This document shows, one piece after another, positions 16,327 to 24,430 of a stretch of DNA of 49,768 nt. The first letter of the stretch is position 1. Each line of letters opens with the position of its first letter. The DNA is from Acidovorax sp. CCYZU-2555 (GTDB taxonomy: Bacteria > Pseudomonadota > Gammaproteobacteria > Burkholderiales > Burkholderiaceae_C). The translations under genes were made by a program, and so were the position numbers. The notes below the pieces were generated by a model, which saw only the letters and a program-made list of their open reading frames with translations, searched no databases and had not been told where the DNA came from. The stretch is from contig NZ_JAHCDD010000043.1 of the NCBI RefSeq assembly GCF_018413525.1, positions 1 to 49,768 of the forward strand. The letters run 5' to 3'.

Positions 16327-16965
16327 ATGAAGACCGCGCAGATCGTTCCTTTTTTCGCCACGCTCAAGGCGGCCAATCCCATGCCCAACACCGAGCTCGA
16401 ATACACCACGGTGTTCGAGTTGCTCACGGCCGTGTTGCTGTCGGCGCAGGCCACCGATGTAGGCGTCAACAAGGCCACGCGCAAGCTGTTTCCCGTGGCC
16501 AACACGCCGCAGGCGATTCTCGACCTGGGCCTCGACGGCCTGGAGTCGTACATCAAGACCATAGGGCTGTACCACAGCAAGGCCAAGCACCTTCTTGAAA
16601 CCTGCCGCCGGCTGATCGAGCGCCATGGCGGCCAGGTGCCGCGCACGCGCGAGGAACTCGAAGACCTGCCGGGCGTGGGCCGCAAGACCGCCAACGTGGT
16701 GCTCAACGTCGCGTTCGGCGAGCCGACGATGGCCGTCGACACGCATATCTTTCGCGTCAGCAACCGCACGGGCCTGGCGCCCGGCGCCAATGTGCTGGCC
16801 GTCGAGAAACAGTTGCTCAAGCGCGTTCCGCCCGCGTACGCCGTCGACTCGCACCACTGGCTGATACTGCTGGGCCGCTATGTGTGCCAGGCACGCAAGC
16901 CGCGCTGCTGGGAGTGCATCGTTTCGACTTATTGCGACTTCCAGCCGAAGACGGCTGCACCCTGA
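16327..16965 (+). CDS. nth: Endonuclease III
   Basis: This 212-residue DNA glycosylase/AP lyase removes oxidised pyrimidines. It shows the helix-hairpin-helix LPGVGRKTANVVL with the catalytic Lys, the catalytic Asp in MAVDTHIFRVSNRTG, and the iron-sulfur motif C-X6-C-X2-C-X5-C (CQARKPRCWECIVSTYC). The ATG at 16327 gives the standard start MKTAQIVPFFATL. It is divergent from the aminotransferase gene, and its stop is 9 bp from the convergent cobT stop. Confidence 0.97.
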   Translation: MKTAQIVPFFATLKAANPMPNTELEYTTVFELLTAVLLSAQATDVGVNKATRKLFPVANTPQAILDLGLDGLESYIKTIGLYHSKAKHLLETCRRLIERHGGQVPRTREELEDLPGVGRKTANVVLNVAFGEPTMAVDTHIFRVSNRTGLAPGANVLAVEKQLLKRVPPAYAVDSHHWLILLGRYVCQARKPRCWECIVSTYCDFQPKTAAP

Positions 16966-16974
16966 ATACGCGGC

Positions 16975-18048
16975 TCAGGCGCTGACGGCTTCGGTCTGCT
17001 GGCCCGCAACCCCGGCCGAGGCAAAGCTCGCCATGTCGCGCAGCATCGCGCAGGCCGATTCGAGCAGCGGCCAGGCCAGCGCCGCGCCCGAGCCTTCGCC
17101 CAGGCGCAGTCCCCAGTCGAGCAGCGGCTCGGCGCCCAGCGCCTGCAGCACGATGGTGTGGCCCGGCTCGCCCGAGCGGTGGGCGAAAACGCAGCGCTCG
17201 AGCACCGCGGGGCGCAGTCGGCTGGCGACCAGCACCGCGGCCGTGGTGATGAAGCCGTCGACCACGATCACACGGCGCTCATGCGCGGCCTGCAGCACCG
17301 CGCCGACCATGGCCGCGATCTCGAAGCCGCCCATGGCCGCGAGCACATCGAGCGGCTCTTCCACCCCGTCATGCCAGGCCAGCACTTCGCGCAGCACTTG
17401 CACCTTGCGCGCCACGCCCGCGGCGTTGAGCCCCGTGCCCGCACCCGTGACCTTGGCGACATCGACCGCGCACAGCCGCGCGAGCAGCAGCGACGCGCAC
17501 GATGTGTTGCCTATGCCCATTTCGCCGAGCAGCAAGGCATTGCCCGGCAGCGCCTGCACCAGCGCCGCGCCATGGCGCATCGCGGTGTCGCATTGCGCGG
17601 CAGTCATGGCGTCCGTGGCCGAGCAGTCCTGCGTGCCGTGCGCCACCTTGCAATGCCACAGCCGGGGCTTGCCGGCGACCACCGGGCGTTCGGCGAAATC
17701 GCGCGCCACGCCGCAATCCATCACATGCAGGGCCAGGCCGTTTTGCTGCGCGAGCACGCTCACCGCGGCGCCACCGGCGAGAAAATTCTCGACCATCTGC
17801 CAAGTCACATCGACGGGATAGGCCGACACGCCGCGCGCCGCCAGGCCGTGATCGGCGGCGAACACCACCATCTGCGGCGACTCCAGCCGCGGCGTTTCGG
17901 AATGCAGAATGCCGGCCAGCCTATGGGCGGTGCGCTCCAGCAGGCCCAGCGAGCCCAGGGGCTTGGTCTTCTGGTCGATCAGCGTTTGCACGCGCGCATT
18001 CCATACAGGGTTGTGAATGGAAGGGATTTCAGGCAAAAAACGAGTCAT
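16975..18048 (-). CDS. cobT: Nicotinate-nucleotide--dimethylbenzimidazole phosphoribosyltransferase
   Basis: This 357-residue enzyme makes alpha-ribazole phosphate from DMB and nicotinate mononucleotide for the lower nucleotide loop of cobalamin. The sequence has the family start (QTLIDQKTKPLGSLGLLE), VVFAADHGLAARGVSAYP, LLLGEMGIGNTSCASLLLAR and the catalytic-Glu segment DWGLRLGEGSGAALA. It stands apart from the main cob operon by about 1.5 kb, with two unrelated secreted-protein genes between. cobS, its usual partner, is not next to it. Confidence 0.97.
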   Translation of the reverse strand: MTRFLPEIPSIHNPVWNARVQTLIDQKTKPLGSLGLLERTAHRLAGILHSETPRLESPQMVVFAADHGLAARGVSAYPVDVTWQMVENFLAGGAAVSVLAQQNGLALHVMDCGVARDFAERPVVAGKPRLWHCKVAHGTQDCSATDAMTAAQCDTAMRHGAALVQALPGNALLLGEMGIGNTSCASLLLARLCAVDVAKVTGAGTGLNAAGVARKVQVLREVLAWHDGVEEPLDVLAAMGGFEIAAMVGAVLQAAHERRVIVVDGFITTAAVLVASRLRPAVLERCVFAHRSGEPGHTIVLQALGAEPLLDWGLRLGEGSGAALAWPLLESACAMLRDMASFASAGVAGQQTEAVSA

Positions 18049-18195
18049 CGCGTACCGGCCAGCGGAAAGTCCAAAGACCGCCAGTATCGCCGGCCCGCGC
18101 CCTCCCTGGGCCCGGCCCGCGCCATCCTCTTTCCCCTGTCATGGTCTTGCACGCTGCGCCAGGCCCTTGCCCTTCAAAGTGGTGTGGCCAGACAA

Positions 18196-18218
18196 CAAAA
18201 AAGGCCCCGCAGGGCCTT
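18196..18218 (-). terminator. Rho-independent terminator of the 164-aa secreted protein gene
   Basis: On the minus strand AAGGCCC pairs with GGGCCTT around a 4-nt loop and is followed by a run of six T. It lies about 20 nt past the stop of the gene ending at 18239. Confidence 0.85.
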
Positions 18219-18238
18219 CTTCACATCGCCGGCGGCGC

Positions 18239-18733
18239 TCAGGGACGCACGGGCACCTGCTCGGTGTACTCGCGCAGCACGCCGCCGTCCTTGACGCTGC
18301 CGCTGACTTCAGCGGAGCGCACGCGTTCGGCGCACGAGCGACGGTCTTCGGCGTCACGGAAGGCGTCGCAACGTGCAATGGCATTGCGCTGGTACTGGTC
18401 CATGTCCTGACCGCGCGGCATGCGCCCGGCGCGCTCCTCGGCGCGCACCGCGGCGGCTTCGTGTTCATGCGGGTTGGCATATTTGCCGCGTTGACCTTGA
18501 TGGCGTTCGCCCTTGGGGCCGCGGTGATCGCGCTTCATGTGGTGCGGCTTCTTGCCGTCGTGCTGCGCCGCGCCCTGTGGCGGTGGCGGCGGCACGGGTG
18601 CCTGGGCGCCTGCGGGCGGCATCGCGCCACCAGGCGGCGGCGGGGGCGGCGTTTGGGCGTTGACCACGCCGAGCGCGCATACGGCGGCGGCACACAGCGT
18701 CATTTTCAAGGAGCGGGACCAGGTGGACTTCAT
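18239..18733 (-). CDS. Secreted Pro/His-rich hypothetical protein (paralogous leader with the next gene)
   Basis: The 164-residue product has a Sec signal peptide (MKSTWSRSLKMTLCAAAVCA, cleavage near VNA-QT), a Pro-rich linker with PPPPPPGG and PPPPPQG, a basic His/Lys/Gly-rich stretch and a C-terminal part with one cysteine pair (IARCDAFRDAEDRRSCAERV). I recognise no family. The ATG at 18733 is preceded by a good GGAG ribosome site; an in-frame TTG at 18748 overlaps that site and is rejected. Signal peptide, ribosome site and promoter region resemble those of the gene at 18965-19360. Confidence 0.8.
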   Translation of the reverse strand: MKSTWSRSLKMTLCAAAVCALGVVNAQTPPPPPPGGAMPPAGAQAPVPPPPPQGAAQHDGKKPHHMKRDHRGPKGERHQGQRGKYANPHEHEAAAVRAEERAGRMPRGQDMDQYQRNAIARCDAFRDAEDRRSCAERVRSAEVSGSVKDGGVLREYTEQVPVRP

Positions 18734-18822
18734 GGTGGTTTTCTCCAAAGTAGATCGATCGAAGAGCAGGAAGCAATCACTGCCTCCTCGCTACATGTCA
18801 CAGCTTGCGGCAGTTTGGTCCT

Positions 18823-18869
18823 GCGGCTTATAAGCCCAGCCCGCCTGCGCCTGCAGGCCGGAACCTACA
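18823..18869 (-). promoter_or_regulatory. Duplicated promoter region, copy 1
   Basis: This 47-bp block upstream of the 164-aa gene matches the block at 19458-19504 at about 38 of 47 positions. The surrounding coding DNA has diverged far more. Read on the minus strand, both start TGTAGGTT, contain CTGCAG, and 18 bp later an AT-rich hexamer (TATAAG here). I infer that CTGCAG and TATAAG act as -35 and -10 elements. Confidence 0.5.
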
Positions 18870-18886
18870 GCGCAATGAGGGCGCAC

Positions 18887-18958
18887 GAAAAAGGCCCCCG
18901 TGGGGGCCTTGGCTGGTTGCTGCAAGGAAAGATAGCGCTTGCGCATCTTCCTTGCAGC
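18887..18958 (-). terminator. Tandem hairpins ending the 131-aa secreted protein transcript
   Basis: Just past the stop at 18965 a long stem pairs 18945-18958 (CTTGCAGC end) with 18919-18933, one bulge in 14 pairs. It is followed by a second hairpin, AAGGCCCCC against GGGGGCCTT (18891-18910), with a T run on the minus strand. The second is a standard intrinsic terminator; the first may protect the 3' end. Confidence 0.85.
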
Positions 18959-18964
18959 AGGCAA

Positions 18965-19360
18965 TTACTTGCCGCCAGCGCCTGCAGGCGCCTGTGCTGG
19001 CTTCTTCACTTCCATTTCAGACTGGGACATTCCCTTGGACTGGGAAGCAGATGTGCCTTGCTTGCCATCGCGCGAACCGCCGGTGGCCGGTGTGGGCGCC
19101 TGGGCGGGCTTCTTCACTTCGGATTCCGATTGGGACATCTTGCCGGACTTCGAGTGCGAAGGCGACGAGTGCTGCATGCCATCACGCGAACCGGCTTGCA
19201 CGGCGGGCGCCTGAGCAGGCTTGGCCACTTCCGCTTGCGATTGGGACAGTCCGGTGGTACCAGCGGGAGGGGGCGTCTGTGCGTTGGCTGCGCCGAAAGA
19301 GCACAGTGCAGCGGCACACAAAGACATTTGCAGGGAGCGGGACCAGGTGGTTGAATTCAT
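18965..19360 (-). CDS. Secreted repeat protein with KKPAQAP repeats
   Basis: The 131-residue product has a Sec signal peptide (MNSTTWSRSLQMSLCAAALC, cleavage near ANA-QT) and then three imperfect repeats. Each has a SQS(E/Q)xEVxKPAQAP core, and two are separated by a GSRDGxQ unit followed by Ser/Lys-rich text. It lacks cysteines in the mature part and looks unstructured. The ATG at 19360 has a GGAG ribosome site. Its leader and promoter closely resemble those of the 164-aa gene, so the two are probably duplicates that diverged in the mature part. I recognise no function. Confidence 0.8.
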   Translation of the reverse strand: MNSTTWSRSLQMSLCAAALCSFGAANAQTPPPAGTTGLSQSQAEVAKPAQAPAVQAGSRDGMQHSSPSHSKSGKMSQSESEVKKPAQAPTPATGGSRDGKQGTSASQSKGMSQSEMEVKKPAQAPAGAGGK

Positions 19361-19457
19361 GGTGTTTTTCTCCAATATGAAAGCACACGATCAAGAGGCA
19401 TCCCGAAGGGATGGCAACCTCTTGGATGCGTGCCTAAGCTTGGGGCCTTGCGCTGCA

Positions 19458-19504
19458 GCGGCTTATCAGTCCATCCCGCTTGCAACTGCAGTCCTCAACC
19501 TACA
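19458..19504 (-). promoter_or_regulatory. Duplicated promoter region, copy 2
   Basis: This is the partner of the 18823-18869 block, placed the same way upstream of the 131-aa gene. On the minus strand it has TGTAGGTT, CTGCAG and, 18 bp on, GATAAG. It begins only 11 bp beyond the cobQ stop, so the small gene has its own promoter between cobQ and itself. Confidence 0.5.
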
Positions 19505-19515
19505 CCCTGCAAGCA

Positions 19516-21024
19516 TCAACCCGCTGGCGGCAACGGCCCAAACCACGCATCCACCCCGTGCGCAAGCCGCTCGAAGACGCTGTCCAGCGTAGGCGCGTTC
19601 ACGCCGAGCAAAGCCTGAAGCACGGCAGCGTTTTCGAACATTCCATGCCAATAGCTCGCCAAGATGCGCCCGTCGGCGCTTTGCCACACCAGGCCGGGCA
19701 GGCGTTCGTGCACGCCCAGGCCCGCGGCCACCATGTCGTCGCGCACGCGCGTCTGGCCGTGGTGGATTTCGTAGACCTGCATGGCGACGCCCGACAGCGC
19801 CTGCCAGGGCGCATCCAGCTGCGGCATGCGCACCTCGGCGCGCAGCAGCCGCTTGTCGGCCTCGAACACCGTGACCAGCGGCAGCAGGCCCAGCCCGGCT
19901 TCGTTGCCGTCGACGCCATGCAGATCGATCAAGGCCTCGCCCAGCATCTGCAGGCCGCCGCAAATGCCCCACAGCCGCCCGCCCTGCACGACATGGGCCG
20001 TGAGCGCCGCGTCCAGGCCCTGGCGGCGCAGCCAGCGCAGATCGCTGGCCGTGGCCTTGGAGCCCGGAAGAATCACCCAGTCGACGCCCTGCAGCTGGGC
20101 CGGGCTGCGCGCCCAGACCAGGCGCACGCCGGGAACGTTGAGCAGCGGCTGGAACTCGTCGAGATTGCTCGCGCGCGGGTAGGCGATCACGGCCACGGTG
20201 GTGTGCACCACGGCGCTGGTGTCGAGGTCATCGGCGCCCGCGTCATACACGCCGTCCTCCTCCGGCAGACCATGGCGCGCGAGCCGGGGAATGGTCGCCA
20301 CCACGGGCACGCCGGTCAGGTCTTCGAGCATCTGCGGGCCGGGCGCGAGCAGGCGCGCGTCACCGCGGAACTTGTTGAGCACGAAGCCGCGTATCAGCGC
20401 GCGGTCTTCGGCGGGCAGCAGCGCCCAGGTGCCGTACAGATGCGCGAACGCGCCGCCGCGATCGATGTCGCTGACCAGCAGGCAATGCGCCTGCGCATGG
20501 CGCGCGACGCGCATGTTCACCACATCGCTGCTGTGCAGATTGATTTCGGCGGGCGAGCCCGCGCCTTCGATGATCACTACATCGTTCTCGCTGCGCAGCG
20601 CGTCGAGCGCCTGCGCGATGCGCGGCCAGACATGGGCGCTGCGCTCGCGCCAGGGCAGCTGCGTGAGCGCGTTGTCGACCTGGCCCAGCATCACCACCTG
20701 GCTGCGCATGTCGGCTTCGGGCTTGAGCAGCAGAGGGTTCATGCGCACGTCGGGCGCGCAGCCCGCGGCCAGCGCCTGCAGATATTGGGCCGTGCCCATC
20801 TCGCCCCAGGCGTCATTTGCGGCCGGCACCACGCGCGCATGGTTGCTCATGTTCTGCGCCTTGAACGGCGCGACCTTGAAGCCCTGATTGCGGTACCAGC
20901 GGCACAGCGCCGTGGTGACCCAGCTCTTGCCCGCGCCGCTGCTGGTGCCCAGCACCATCACGCACAGCGCGGGGCGCTGGCCGGGCGTGGGCAGGGGAAG
21001 TGAAGTGCTTGTCTTGGAATTCAT
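19516..21024 (-). CDS. cobQ: Cobyric acid synthase
   Basis: This 502-residue glutamine-dependent enzyme amidates adenosylcobyrinic acid a,c-diamide at four side chains. It carries the P-loop MVLGTSSGAGKSWVTTALCR, KAQNMSNHARVV, IIEGAGSPAEINL, SDIDRGGAFAHLYGT, the GATase nucleophile region LWGICGGLQMLGEAL and the His segment YEIHHGQT. The ATG at 21024 overlaps the cobC stop as ATGA. It is the last gene of the riboswitch-headed operon. Confidence 0.97.
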   Translation of the reverse strand: MNSKTSTSLPLPTPGQRPALCVMVLGTSSGAGKSWVTTALCRWYRNQGFKVAPFKAQNMSNHARVVPAANDAWGEMGTAQYLQALAAGCAPDVRMNPLLLKPEADMRSQVVMLGQVDNALTQLPWRERSAHVWPRIAQALDALRSENDVVIIEGAGSPAEINLHSSDVVNMRVARHAQAHCLLVSDIDRGGAFAHLYGTWALLPAEDRALIRGFVLNKFRGDARLLAPGPQMLEDLTGVPVVATIPRLARHGLPEEDGVYDAGADDLDTSAVVHTTVAVIAYPRASNLDEFQPLLNVPGVRLVWARSPAQLQGVDWVILPGSKATASDLRWLRRQGLDAALTAHVVQGGRLWGICGGLQMLGEALIDLHGVDGNEAGLGLLPLVTVFEADKRLLRAEVRMPQLDAPWQALSGVAMQVYEIHHGQTRVRDDMVAAGLGVHERLPGLVWQSADGRILASYWHGMFENAAVLQALLGVNAPTLDSVFERLAHGVDAWFGPLPPAG

Positions 21025-22061
21025 GGTGTGTTCTTGAGGTTCTGCGCAGCGCGCCAGGCCCGGGCCAGCGCCTGCTGCGATGCCGCAGGCAACACCCCCA
21101 GCCGTACCGCGCCCGGCAGGCCGAAGCTCGCCGCATCGCGCAGCTTGATGCCGTGCGCGCTGCGCAGCCAGGCCAGGCGCTCGGCCATGCCGGCGTGCTC
21201 GGCCCGGGGCCAGCGCGCGACAAAATAATTCGCCAGGCTGCCGGGCTCCACATGCCAGCCCAGCGCCGTGCACAGATCGATCTGCGCGGTCTTCCATTGC
21301 GCAAGCTCGATGCGGCTGCATGCAATCCACTGCTGCACGGCGGGCGTGGTCCAGGCCTCGAGCAGGGCCACGCCATGCGCGCCCACGACCCACGACGGCG
21401 CGAGCGCCTGCAGCGCGGCAATATGCGCCTGCGCGCCTTCGGGCGCGAGCGCGTAGGCGGCGCGCACGCCCGTCATTCCCAGCACCTTGTTGGGTGTCCA
21501 GATCTGCCAGACATCGGCAGCGACTTCGCTTTGTCTATCGTCCAGGCGCAGCGGCTGATAGGCGCAATCGAGCACGCGCAGATCGGCGCCCGCGCCGCCC
21601 GACTCCTGCCACTGCGCCAGCGCCGGGTCGGTACGGCCCAGCGGGCTCGAAGGTTCGCAGGCCCAGTGCAGCAAGGGTGCTCCCGTCAACAGGCCAGGGT
21701 TTGGCGCTGGCGCGGTGCGCGCGCACTCCAGCCCCCAGACGCGCGCCGCCTGCGCATAGTCGCCGTAGCTGTGCGCGGGCAGCAGCGCCTGACGCAGGCC
21801 CAGCCGCGCCGCATGGGCGCTGATGCGATGGATGAATTCGCTGGCACTGCCGGCCAGCACCACGCGCGCGGCCGCCACGCCATGGAAGTCGGCCAGCCGC
21901 TGGCGCAGCGCTCCATAGGCGGGGTCGGGGTATTGCCGCGCATGCGCGGCCTGCAAGGCATCGATTGCCTCGGGACATGGCCCGCAGGCATTGCGGTTGG
22001 TCGAAAAATCATGCGCGGGCACGCCCAGCGCGTCGGTGCCGCCGTGGGTGTTCTCAAACAT
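21021..22061 (-). CDS. cobC: L-threonine-O-3-phosphate decarboxylase-like aminotransferase fold protein
   Basis: This 346-residue PLP protein is the CobC type (CobD in Salmonella naming) that supplies (R)-1-amino-2-propanol phosphate for the nucleotide loop. It shows HDFSTNRNACGPCPEAIDAL at the N-terminus, QYPDPAYGALRQRLADFHGV, and the PLP-lysine region IWTPNKVLGMTGVRAAYALA. The ATG at 22061 overlaps the cobD stop by 8 bp, and its stop overlaps cobQ. A longer in-frame start lies inside cobD and is rejected. Confidence 0.93.
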   Translation of the reverse strand: MFENTHGGTDALGVPAHDFSTNRNACGPCPEAIDALQAAHARQYPDPAYGALRQRLADFHGVAAARVVLAGSASEFIHRISAHAARLGLRQALLPAHSYGDYAQAARVWGLECARTAPAPNPGLLTGAPLLHWACEPSSPLGRTDPALAQWQESGGAGADLRVLDCAYQPLRLDDRQSEVAADVWQIWTPNKVLGMTGVRAAYALAPEGAQAHIAALQALAPSWVVGAHGVALLEAWTTPAVQQWIACSRIELAQWKTAQIDLCTALGWHVEPGSLANYFVARWPRAEHAGMAERLAWLRSAHGIKLRDAASFGLPGAVRLGVLPAASQQALARAWRAAQNLKNTP

Positions 22062-23037
22062 CGATGGCCTTGAGTTTTTGCAGCAGCACCAGCAACGCCA
22101 GGCCCGCGAGCAGATACACCGCGCGGCGCGTGAGCCGCAGCGCCTGCAGCGTATGCCTGGCCTCGGGCGCCGGGGCCGCGGCATGCAGCACATAGGAACC
22201 GGGCTTGCCCAGGCGCACATCGAGCGCCAGCGCCAGCGCGGCCATGGGCCAGCCGCCGTTGGGCGAAGGCGTGCGCCGGCTTTCACGCCGCAGCCGCGCG
22301 GGCGACAGCCCGCCCGCGGCCAGCGCGATCAGCGCCGCGGTGATGCGCGCCGGAATCCAGGACAGCAGATCGTCGGCGCGCGCGGCCCACTTGCCGCCCC
22401 ATTGCCAGTGGCGCTCATTGCGCCAGCCTGGGTAGCCCCACATCGCATCGGCGGTGTTGGCGAAGCGGTACAGCGCCGCACCAGGCAGGCCCAGCAGCGC
22501 GAACCAGAACAGCGGCGCGATCACCGAATCATTGAGGTTCTCGGCCAGCGTCTCGAGCGCGCTTTCGCGCACTTCGGCTGCGCTCAGCTGCGTGACGTCG
22601 CGGCTCACAAGCCACGACAGCCGCTCTCGCCCCGCGGCCAGCGACTGCTGCAGCGCCGCTTCTACGGCCTGCACTTCGGTCTGCAGCATGCGCCAGGCGA
22701 ACAGCGGCTTGAGCAGCAGCGCAAGCAGGGGAATTGCCAGCCACGGAGACAGCGCCAGCAGCAGCGCTTGCAGGCCCGCATACAGCGCGGTCACCAGCGC
22801 CGCGCCCAGCGCCCAGGCCAGCGCGCCGCGCGCAAAAGCGCCACGCCCTTGGCGCCAGTCGCCGGCCTCGACGGCCTTGTCGGCGCCTACCCAGCGGCCG
22901 CTCCAGCCAAGGAAATTGCCTATGGCCACCACGGGATGCAGGTGCGCGGGCGGCTCGCCCCAGCAGCGGTCTATGACCAGCGCCAGCAGTGCCGCGGCCG
23001 TGGCGCAAAGCCACCAGAACCCCGCGGCGATCAGCAC
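22054..23037 (-). CDS. cobD: Adenosylcobinamide-phosphate synthase (CbiB/CobD)
   Basis: This 327-residue membrane enzyme attaches aminopropanol (or its phosphate) to adenosylcobyric acid. It has several hydrophobic helices and the family segments LVIDRCWGEPPAHLHPVVAI, LVSRDVTQLSAAEVRESALE and ENLNDSVIAPLFWFALLGLP, plus YRFANTADAMWGYPG. The start is a GTG at 23037 that overlaps the bluB stop (GTGCTGA), the only start compatible with the conserved N-terminus. Confidence 0.96.
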   Translation of the reverse strand: MLIAAGFWWLCATAAALLALVIDRCWGEPPAHLHPVVAIGNFLGWSGRWVGADKAVEAGDWRQGRGAFARGALAWALGAALVTALYAGLQALLLALSPWLAIPLLALLLKPLFAWRMLQTEVQAVEAALQQSLAAGRERLSWLVSRDVTQLSAAEVRESALETLAENLNDSVIAPLFWFALLGLPGAALYRFANTADAMWGYPGWRNERHWQWGGKWAARADDLLSWIPARITAALIALAAGGLSPARLRRESRRTPSPNGGWPMAALALALDVRLGKPGSYVLHAAAPAPEARHTLQALRLTRRAVYLLAGLALLVLLQKLKAIDV

Positions 23038-23747
23038 GGATCGGCCGGGGCCGACCGGCCCCAGGTCTCATCGAACAGCATGTCGCCCAGCGCCGCGCGC
23101 TGCGCCCATTTTTCCTGTTGCAGCATGGGCTCGGCATAGAACGCGGGCACGGGGCCCAGGCACAGCACGGCCAGCGGCCGGCTGCCTTCGGGCATGCCCA
23201 GCAGCGCGGCCAGCGCGACCGGGTCGAACAGCGAGACCCAGCCCATTCCCAGGCCTTCGGCGCGCGCCGCGAGCCACAGGTTCTGAATGGCGCAGGCCGC
23301 GGAGGCGACGTCCATTTCGGGCAGCGTGCGCCGTCCGAACACATGCTGCTCGCGGCCCGGCGGCATGGCCAGCACCAGCACTTCGGCGGCGTCGAGCACG
23401 CCCTGCACCTTGAGCCGCATGAACTCGCTTTCGCGCTCGCCCAGTGCCTGAGCCGTGCAATCCCGCTCGGCTTCGACCAGCGCATGGATGCGCTCGCGCA
23501 TCGCGCGGTCGCGCACGCGAATGAAGCGCCAGGGCTGCATGAAACCGACGCTGGGCGCATGGTGGGCGGCGCGCAGCAGGCGCAGCAGAAGGTCCTCGTC
23601 CACCGTGCCGCCGCTGAAATGGCGCATGTCGCGGCGTTCGTGGATGGCGCGGTAGACCGCGGCGCGGTCCGCGGCGTCGAAAGGCAGCGCGGCCAGCGTT
23701 GCGCCGGGCAGATCAGCCGCGTTGGCTGGGCTTTGAATGGTGGTCAT
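23031..23747 (-). CDS. bluB: 5,6-dimethylbenzimidazole synthase
   Basis: The 238-residue protein is a nitroreductase-fold flavoenzyme that breaks FMNH2 with oxygen to form DMB, the lower ligand of cobalamin. Visible BluB features are YRAIHERRDMRHFSGGTVDE, LRAAHHAPSVGFMQPWRFIR (FMN site with the Ser-Val-Gly pattern) and AACAIQNLWLAARAEGLGMG. It sits in frame order between cobO and cobD, overlapping cobD by 7 bp. Its presence shows oxygen-dependent DMB synthesis. Confidence 0.96.
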   Translation of the reverse strand: MTTIQSPANAADLPGATLAALPFDAADRAAVYRAIHERRDMRHFSGGTVDEDLLLRLLRAAHHAPSVGFMQPWRFIRVRDRAMRERIHALVEAERDCTAQALGERESEFMRLKVQGVLDAAEVLVLAMPPGREQHVFGRRTLPEMDVASAACAIQNLWLAARAEGLGMGWVSLFDPVALAALLGMPEGSRPLAVLCLGPVPAFYAEPMLQQEKWAQRAALGDMLFDETWGRSAPADPC

Positions 23748-23800
23748 GGTGCAGCCGTTTCTTCACGCCGATCGGTCAGACCATTGTCCGCGCAGCGCCA

Positions 23801-24370
23801 TCAGTCTTCAATGCCGCGTTGCGCGGGAATACCCGCCTTGAACGCATGCTTGATCAGCGTCATTTCAGTCACCGTGTCGGCGATTTCAATGATTTCGGGC
23901 GGGCAGCGCCGGCCCGTGAGCACCACGTGCACTTCGCGCGGGCGCTCGCGCAGCGTCTGCAGCACGGGCTCCAGCGGCAGCCAGCCGTAGATCAGCGGAT
24001 AGGTGATCTCGTCGAGCACCACCATGAAATGCGCGCCCGAGAGAATCGCCGTGCGCGCGCGCTCCCAGCCTTCGCGGGCGAGCTGGGCCGAATGCTCCTG
24101 GTCCTGGCTCTTCCAGCTGAAGCCATCGCCCAGGCCTTCGATGGGCATGCCCAGCTGTTCGAACATGCGGTGTTCGCCAAAGCGCGCGGTGGGCACTTTC
24201 ATGAACTGGAAGATCTTGACCGACTTGCCGCGGCCATGGGCACGCAGCGCCAGGCCGAACGCGGCCGTGCTCTTGCCCTTGCCGTTGCCGGTGTTCACCA
24301 GCACCAGGCCGCGGCGCTCGCCTTCTGGCTTGGTATAGGGCTTCTCGGTGGGGGCTTGTTCGATTTCCAT
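23801..24370 (-). CDS. cobO: Cob(I)yrinic acid a,c-diamide adenosyltransferase
   Basis: This 189-residue ATP:corrinoid adenosyltransferase of the CobA/CobO type shows the P-loop [39 protein letters not shown], a DEITY motif ([16 protein letters not shown]) and [20 protein letters not shown]. It forms the upper carbon-cobalt bond. Short gaps of 60 and 53 bp separate it from btuD and bluB, the only non-overlapping junctions of the operon. The gap before it holds a perfect 8-bp GC hairpin (24400-24417). Confidence 0.97.
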   Translation of the reverse strand: MEIEQAPTEKPYTKPEGERRGLVLVNTGNGKGKSTAAFGLALRAHGRGKSVKIFQFMKVPTARFGEHRMFEQLGMPIEGLGDGFSWKSQDQEHSAQLAREGWERARTAILSGAHFMVVLDEITYPLIYGWLPLEPVLQTLRERPREVHVVLTGRRCPPEIIEIADTVTEMTLIKHAFKAGIPAQRGIED

Positions 24371-24399
24371 GAAGGGGGACTTTCAGCAAATTGGAATGG

Positions 24400-24417
24400 C
24401 CGGGGCCTGGGCCCCGG
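24400..24417. other. GC hairpin in the btuD-cobO gap
   Basis: CCGGGGCC and GGCCCCGG form a perfect 8-bp stem with a 2-nt loop in the leader of cobO. On the minus strand the T-rich stretch lies before the hairpin, so it is not an intrinsic terminator for this operon. A role in mRNA processing or translation of cobO is conceivable. Confidence 0.4.
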
Positions 24418-24430
24418 GGAAAAAATTTTG

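Noticed and set aside
18049..18195. A third cobalamin riboswitch upstream of cobT
   Set aside because: The region lacks the B12-box core and the GGATACC-type landmark on either strand.
24400..24417. Intrinsic terminator after btuD (system 2)
   Set aside because: The stem is perfect, but on the minus strand the T-rich tract precedes it, so it cannot work as an intrinsic terminator for this operon.
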